DNA of 9,059 nucleotides from DASUTW01 sp035513995 (GTDB lineage: Bacteria; Actinomycetota; UBA4738; CALAEC01). Under the pieces are notes generated by a model. It was not told where the DNA came from, made no database searches, and saw nothing but the letters and a program-made list of their open reading frames with translations. Shown here piece by piece: positions 5,483 to 9,059 of the stretch (within the stretch, counting starts at the first letter, position 1; each line of letters opens with the position of its first letter). Where the stretch lies: assembly GCA_035513995.1 (NCBI GenBank), contig DATKBL010000156.1:1-9059 (forward strand). Reading direction: 5' to 3'. A program made the translations under genes and the position numbers.

Positions 5483-6352
5483 ATGACGACCATCGCCTTC
5501 TGCGGCCTCGGGCAGATGGGCGCCCCCATGGCTCGCCGCCTACTCGAGGCGGGGCACGACCTCGTCGTCTGGAACCGGAGCGAGGAACGCACACGGGCCC
5601 TCGTGGAGGCGGGCGCCGAGGCCGTGCGGACGCCCGCCGAGGCGGCGGCCGGCGCCGAGGCGGCGATCACGATGCTGGCGGACCCGGGCGCGGTCCGGGA
5701 GGTCGTCCTCGGCGACCAGGGGCTGGCGAAGAGGCTTCGAGATGGGGCCGCCCTGATCGAGATGTCCACGATCGGCCCGGACGCGGTCTGGGAGATCGGG
5801 GAGGGGCTCCCCGATGGAGTGGGCATGCTCGACGCGCCGGTGCTCGGCACCGTCCCGCACGCCGAGGAGGGGACCCTCCAGCTGTTCGTGGGCGGGCCCG
5901 CCGCCCTCGTCGAACGATGGGCGCCCGTGCTCGCCGCGATGGGCACGCCGCGGCACCTCGGGGACCTCGGCGCGGGGGCGGCGATGAAGCTCGTCGTGAA
6001 CTCGACGTTGGGGGCGCTCATGACCGCCCTGGGGGAGGCCCTGGCGCTCGCCGACGCCCTCGGTGTGGACGAGGACCAGGCGCTCGACGTCCTCGAGGGG
6101 TCCGCGATCGGGGTGACGACCCGTTCCAAGCGAGAGCGGATCGCCTCCGGCCGGTACCCGCCGAACTTCAGGCTCGCGCTCGCCGCGAAGGACCTCGAGC
6201 TCGTCAGGGACGCGGCCGCCCGGGCCGGGGTTGATCTCCCGTTGGCCGAGGCAGCGCTCAGCCGCATCGAGGCGGCTCGCGATGCGGGGCTCGGGGACCT
6301 CGACTACTCGGCGGTCGTACCGCACATCCGGGGGCGCCCGGCGACCGGCTAG
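5483..6352 (+). CDS. Beta-hydroxyacid dehydrogenase family NAD(P)-dependent oxidoreductase
   Basis: This 289-aa protein has the full 3-hydroxyisobutyrate dehydrogenase family layout. The Rossmann motif GLGQMGAPMARRLL (8-21) leads to VVWNRS (28-33), where the Arg after Asn suggests NADP(H) preference. LIEMSTIGPD (91-100) and DAPVLGTVPHAEEGTL (117-132) form the substrate loop, and Lys169 (AAMKLVVNS) is the expected catalytic base. Lys236-Asp237 (LALAAKDLEL) complete the family pattern. The DAPVLG...EEGTL form resembles the glyoxylate/succinic semialdehyde reductase-like subgroup more than true HIBADH, so the substrate is open. The start is ATG 5483; the ATG at 5453 in the same frame would add ten residues before the Rossmann motif and lacks a better ribosome site. 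A TANNNT box 7 nt upstream suggests a leaderless start. It stands alone on this strand and ends in a CTAG overlap with the convergent HIT gene. Confidence 0.9.
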   Translation: MTTIAFCGLGQMGAPMARRLLEAGHDLVVWNRSEERTRALVEAGAEAVRTPAEAAAGAEAAITMLADPGAVREVVLGDQGLAKRLRDGAALIEMSTIGPDAVWEIGEGLPDGVGMLDAPVLGTVPHAEEGTLQLFVGGPAALVERWAPVLAAMGTPRHLGDLGAGAAMKLVVNSTLGALMTALGEALALADALGVDEDQALDVLEGSAIGVTTRSKRERIASGRYPPNFRLALAAKDLELVRDAAARAGVDLPLAEAALSRIEAARDAGLGDLDYSAVVPHIRGRPATG

Positions 6353-6765
6353 CCGAGCGCTCCGCGGATCAGGTCGGCGAACTCACCCAGGCGGCTCCGG
6401 TCGCCGGGCGCCCGCATCAACGGCACGTGGATCCCGTCGCCCACGTACCGGGGGATCAGGTGCACGTGGTAGTGGAAGACGGTCTGGAGCGCCGCGTGAC
6501 CGTTGCTCTGCAGGATGTTCAGGCCATCGGCCCGCAGCCCGTCGCGGACCGCCCGCGCAAGGTGGCGCACCGATCGCCACACGGCCACCCCGTCCTCCTC
6601 GGGAAGGGTCCACACGTCGGGAGCGTGGCGTTTCGGGATCACCAGGCAGTGGCCGTCGGTGGCGGGGTTGATGTCCATGAAGGCCATCGTCTCGTCGTCC
6701 TCATAGATCGTCCGGGCGGGCGCCTCTCCGGCGACGATCAGGCAGAAGACGCAGGTCTCGCTCAC
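6349..6765 (-). CDS. HIT-family nucleotide hydrolase
   Basis: This 138-aa protein carries the histidine triad His98-Tyr-His100-Val-His102 (VFHYHVHLIPR), the nucleotide-phosphate site of HIT hydrolases. Also present are the N-terminal CVFCLI zinc cysteines (5 and 8), the DINPATDGHCLVIPKRH segment (31-47) and the NILQSNGHAA loop (83-92) that contacts the nucleotide. HIT proteins hydrolyse compounds such as AMP-linked phosphoramidates or diadenosine polyphosphates; the substrate here is not determined. I chose GTG 6765, which overlaps the stop of the lactamase-rhodanese gene as GTGA. There is no clear Shine-Dalgarno, so translation should be coupled. Longer frames begin inside that upstream gene and add only a non-conserved tail. 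Confidence 0.93.
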   Translation of the reverse strand: MSETCVFCLIVAGEAPARTIYEDDETMAFMDINPATDGHCLVIPKRHAPDVWTLPEEDGVAVWRSVRHLARAVRDGLRADGLNILQSNGHAALQTVFHYHVHLIPRYVGDGIHVPLMRAPGDRSRLGEFADLIRGALG

Positions 6766-8135
6766 GCGCGGGTCGTGGGGTAGCCGGCCGCGTCCCATGC
6801 GGTGCTGCCGCCGAGCACGTTCCAGACGCCCTCATGGCCCTCTCGCAGGAGGAGGCTGGCCGCGGCCGACGCACGGTAGCCGGTCCCGCAGAGGACGGCG
6901 AGGGGGCGGCGGCTCGGCACCTCGTCGAGGCGATCGGCGACCTCTGCCCCCGTGACGTGGGTCGCCCCGGCGATGTGCCCCGCGGCCCACTCCCCCGGCT
7001 GGCGGACGTCGAGGATCGCGACGTCCGCCATCCGGCGCCGCAGCTCGTGAACGTCCATCACCGGCATCGCGCGCACGTCCCCCCGCCACGCGTCCATCCC
7101 TCCCGCGAGCCAGCCCACCGGGACGTCGTACCCGATCCGGAGGAGGTGCCACGTGGCCTCCATCAGCCGGCTCGGATCCTCGAGCACCATCACCACCCGC
7201 GCGCCCTCGGGGAGGAGCGTGCCGGCCCATGTGGGGAAGGAGCCCCCGAGGCCGGCGCTCAGCGCCCCTGGGATGTGCCCCTCCGCGAACGCCTCCGGGG
7301 TGCGCGTGTCGAGCGCCACCGCCCCCGCGGAGAGTCGCAGCTCGACCTCGGGCGACGTCAGCTGGGGGGGCGGCCGCACCGGCCCCAGCAGCGCGGGCCC
7401 CTCGAGGTTCTGGGCGCGCATCCTCCGCCAGTACGGGGGGACCGCGGGGAGATCCTCCAGCGAGACGCAGCCTCCCGGGTCCCCGCCCAACCTGGCGAGA
7501 GCGGGATTGGTCCTCCGCTCGTACCCGATCGTCGTGGAGAGACGGCTCCCGATGCTCCTTGCGCAGAGCGACCCGGCCACGTGCGTGGGATGGACCTCGA
7601 CGTGATCGGGCAGCGTGAGGATGCGCTCCTCCAGCGTCCGGCACAGGACACGGGCGGCCTCGCGCGCCTCCTCGCGCCCTCCCAGCAGATCGGGCCTGGC
7701 AACGTCCCCCACCAGGAGCGATCCACCGGAGAGGAGCATCAGCGGCTCGGACCCGTCCACGGATGCGTCCTGGACGAGGAGCGCCACGTGCTCGGGCGTG
7801 TGACCGGGCGTGTGGAGCACCTCGACGACGGCCTCCCCCACCTCGAGTGTCTCGCCGTCCTTCACGGAGCGATGAGGGTAGCGCGCGTCCCCGTGCGCCG
7901 AGGCCAGGATCTCGACGTCGGTGCGTGCCGCGGTCTCGGCGAGGCCGCTCAGGTAGTCGTTGTGGCCGTGGGTGTCGAGGGCGAAGGCGATCCGCACGCC
8001 CCGCCTCGCGGCGGCCTCGAGGTACGGGTCCACGTCGCGCCGCGGGTCGACCAGCAGCGCCTCGCCCGCGTCGTCGGACCCCACGAGGTAGGAGGCATGA
8101 CCGAGCTTCTCCTCGTGGAACCGATCCAGGAACAT
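6762..8135 (-). CDS. Metallo-beta-lactamase fold / double rhodanese protein (persulfide dioxygenase-like)
   Basis: This 457-aa protein has three parts. The metallo-beta-lactamase domain (about 1-230) shows THGHND (55-60), TPGHTPEH (109-116), VGDVARPDLLG (142-152) and His185, a mononuclear-iron layout like the ETHE1/persulfide dioxygenase group. The Tyr after Asp60 is normal for the rhodanese-fused members. The first rhodanese domain (about 262-352) has no cysteine in its active-site loop (VVMVLEDPSRLME, 314-326) and should be inactive. The second (about 360-455) has Cys416 in LCGTGYRAS and is probably catalytic. Such fusions oxidise glutathione or other low-molecular-weight persulfides to sulfite and can pass sulfane sulfur. 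The TAGGCT box 8 nt upstream of ATG 8135 suggests its own leaderless promoter, with HIT as its coupled second gene. The thiol substrate is not known. Confidence 0.92.
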   Translation of the reverse strand: MFLDRFHEEKLGHASYLVGSDDAGEALLVDPRRDVDPYLEAAARRGVRIAFALDTHGHNDYLSGLAETAARTDVEILASAHGDARYPHRSVKDGETLEVGEAVVEVLHTPGHTPEHVALLVQDASVDGSEPLMLLSGGSLLVGDVARPDLLGGREEAREAARVLCRTLEERILTLPDHVEVHPTHVAGSLCARSIGSRLSTTIGYERRTNPALARLGGDPGGCVSLEDLPAVPPYWRRMRAQNLEGPALLGPVRPPPQLTSPEVELRLSAGAVALDTRTPEAFAEGHIPGALSAGLGGSFPTWAGTLLPEGARVVMVLEDPSRLMEATWHLLRIGYDVPVGWLAGGMDAWRGDVRAMPVMDVHELRRRMADVAILDVRQPGEWAAGHIAGATHVTGAEVADRLDEVPSRRPLAVLCGTGYRASAAASLLLREGHEGVWNVLGGSTAWDAAGYPTTRA

Positions 8136-8143
8136 CCGGCGCT

Positions 8144-8149
8144 AGCCTA
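8144..8149 (-). promoter_or_regulatory. Predicted leaderless -10 box for the lactamase-rhodanese/HIT operon
   Basis: On the minus strand TAGGCT, an actinobacterial TANNNT -10, lies 8 nt before the ATG at 8135. Its TAG is also the stop codon of the kinase gene. No Shine-Dalgarno precedes the ATG, so a leaderless mRNA is likely. The motif and spacing closely match the box before the dehydrogenase (5470-5475). Confidence 0.6.
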
Positions 8150-9059
8150 CGCCTCCGGGGTCGGGGAGGGGGTGGGCGACAGGCTGGGGCTGGGGCTGGG
8201 ACTGGGCGGGGGGGACGGGGCCGGCTCGCCCCGGTCGCCGTCGGATCGGGGGCGCTCGTTGCCCTTCGCCGATGGGGAACCCTCGTCTGGGCCCTCCGTC
8301 TCGGGGGGCGGCGCCTGCTCCCCGCCGGCGTCGGCGGTCACGAGCTCCAGAGTCACGAACGATCCCTCCACGAGGGCGGAGCCGGGCGGGGGGTCCTGCG
8401 TGGCCACGACGTGCGGCGTCTCGTCGCCGAGCGGGGCTCCTCGGAAGATGGGCACGAGGCCCGCGCGCTGCAGCGTTCGGCCGGCCTTCTCCTGCGACAT
8501 CCCCACCACCGACGGCACCTCGACCTCGACCTCGGCCCTTCGCTGCTCCCCCGCGCTGACACGGCCCTGCGGCTCCGACGGGCCCGCTCCGAACCCCAGG
8601 ATCGCAGGCGCCAGCACCGCCACCACGCCGAGGGCGAGGGCAGAGGCCCACCGCAGGCGGCGGGGACGGCGCTGCTCGGGGAGGCCCCGGACCGTGGCCG
8701 CGCCCTCCAGCGCCGCCAGCATGGCTCCCGCATCCGGGAACCGCCTCTGCGGGTCCTTCTGCATCGCCCTGCGCACCACCGAGGCGAGCGCGGGGGGCAC
8801 GTCAGGGGACACCGCCTCGACCGCCGGCGGCGTGTGGCGGAGATGCTTCACGGCCACGGTCACGGGGTTGTCGCCGGTGAAGGGCCGGCGGCCGGTCAGC
8901 ATCTCGTAGAGGACGCAGCCGAGCGAGTACACGTCGCTGGCCGGGGTGGTCGGGCGGCCTCGCGCCTGCTCGGGTGAGAGGTACGCGGCCGTGCCGAAGA
9001 TCGTGCGGGTGTCGTCGGGCTGGTCGGCGGGCCTCGCGATCCCGAAGTCGGCCACGCGG
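8147..9059 (-). CDS. Ser/Thr protein kinase with PASTA domain, 5'-partial
   Basis: The frame runs off the window edge (RVADFGIAR...), so the ATP-binding lobe and catalytic loop are missing; the GTG at 9055 is internal. The visible part starts at the DFG motif, continues through an activation loop with threonines (TRTIFGTAAYLSPEQ, about 16-30, counting from GTG 9055) and the DVYSLGCVLYEMLTGRRPF helix region (41-59), and ends the kinase fold near 118. A membrane helix follows (about 136-158), then one PASTA domain (about 177-241; VPSVVGMSQEKAGRTLQRAG), which in this family reads peptidoglycan or similar ligands outside the cell. The tail (245-302) is rich in Pro, Ser and acidic residues with SP/TP repeats. 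Actinobacterial PknB kinases usually have several PASTA units; here only one is visible. The stop lies 11 nt before the next gene, which has its own start signal. Confidence 0.9.
   Translation of the reverse strand, partial: RVADFGIARPADQPDDTRTIFGTAAYLSPEQARGRPTTPASDVYSLGCVLYEMLTGRRPFTGDNPVTVAVKHLRHTPPAVEAVSPDVPPALASVVRRAMQKDPQRRFPDAGAMLAALEGAATVRGLPEQRRPRRLRWASALALGVVAVLAPAILGFGAGPSEPQGRVSAGEQRRAEVEVEVPSVVGMSQEKAGRTLQRAGLVPIFRGAPLGDETPHVVATQDPPPGSALVEGSFVTLELVTADAGGEQAPPPETEGPDEGSPSAKGNERPRSDGDRGEPAPSPPPSPSPSPSLSPTPSPTPEA
8182..8205 (+). repeat. GGCTGG hexamer repeat in the kinase tail
   Basis: Three GGCTGG units plus one GACTGG lie in tandem on the plus strand. On the coding strand they encode the Ser-Pro repeats of the kinase C-terminus. 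The wider region (8164-8220) has many runs of three or more G, so it could slip in replication or fold as a G-quadruplex in DNA. Confidence 0.75.

Noticed and set aside
8182..8205. The GGCTGG tandem repeat as a CRISPR-like array
   Set aside because: There are no spacers. It encodes the Ser-Pro tail of the kinase.
6834..8909. A 691-codon plus-strand open frame opposite the kinase and lactamase-rhodanese genes
   Set aside because: It is antisense to two family-recognised genes and lacks domains or a ribosome site. It is a GC-driven absence of stop codons.

Overview
This is a very GC-rich window with short intergenic gaps, frequent GTG starts and overlapping genes. It holds a one-PASTA Ser/Thr kinase, a CadI/ArsI-type dicysteine lyase and starts that look leaderless behind TANNNT -10 boxes. 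Together these suggest an actinobacterial (Actinomycetota) chromosome, possibly an uncultured high-GC lineage. The taxonomy is inferred from gene content and signals only. I see no rRNA, tRNA, CRISPR array or insertion sequence.

Left block (1-3723, + strand): a sulfur and copper gene run. A sulfide:quinone oxidoreductase-like flavoprotein (5' end cut by the window edge) overlaps a TusA sulfur carrier by ATGA. A DsrE2-like protein follows after 5 nt, and a polytopic membrane protein with in-membrane histidines starts directly after the DsrE2 stop. After 87 nt come an 87-aa protein with a duplicated eight-cysteine zinc-ribbon-like unit and, overlapping it by 28 nt, a blue-copper lipoprotein with rusticyanin-like ligand spacing. 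A plausible reading is sulfide oxidation to persulfide, sulfane-sulfur handling by TusA and DsrE2, and electron flow involving quinone, the membrane protein and the cupredoxin. The last part is inference.

Middle block (3720-5431, - strand): a small three-helix membrane protein, then an ArsI/CadI-type metalloenzyme and a YihY/BrkB membrane protein that form an operon. The 58-nt gap before arsI is AT-rich. It carries two copies of the same dyad operator 30 bp apart over the predicted promoter, which looks like a metal- or arsenic-responsive control region. Divergent from this block is a beta-hydroxyacid dehydrogenase (5483-6352, +).

Right block (6349-9059, - strand): the C-terminal part of a Ser/Thr kinase with a PASTA domain, then a metallo-beta-lactamase/double-rhodanese protein (sulfur-linked like the left block), then a HIT protein coupled to it by a GTGA overlap. 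The lactamase-rhodanese gene and the divergent dehydrogenase both appear to start leaderless behind the same GTAGGCT motif. Both convergent gene pairs in the window end in the same 4-nt CTAG stop-to-stop overlap.
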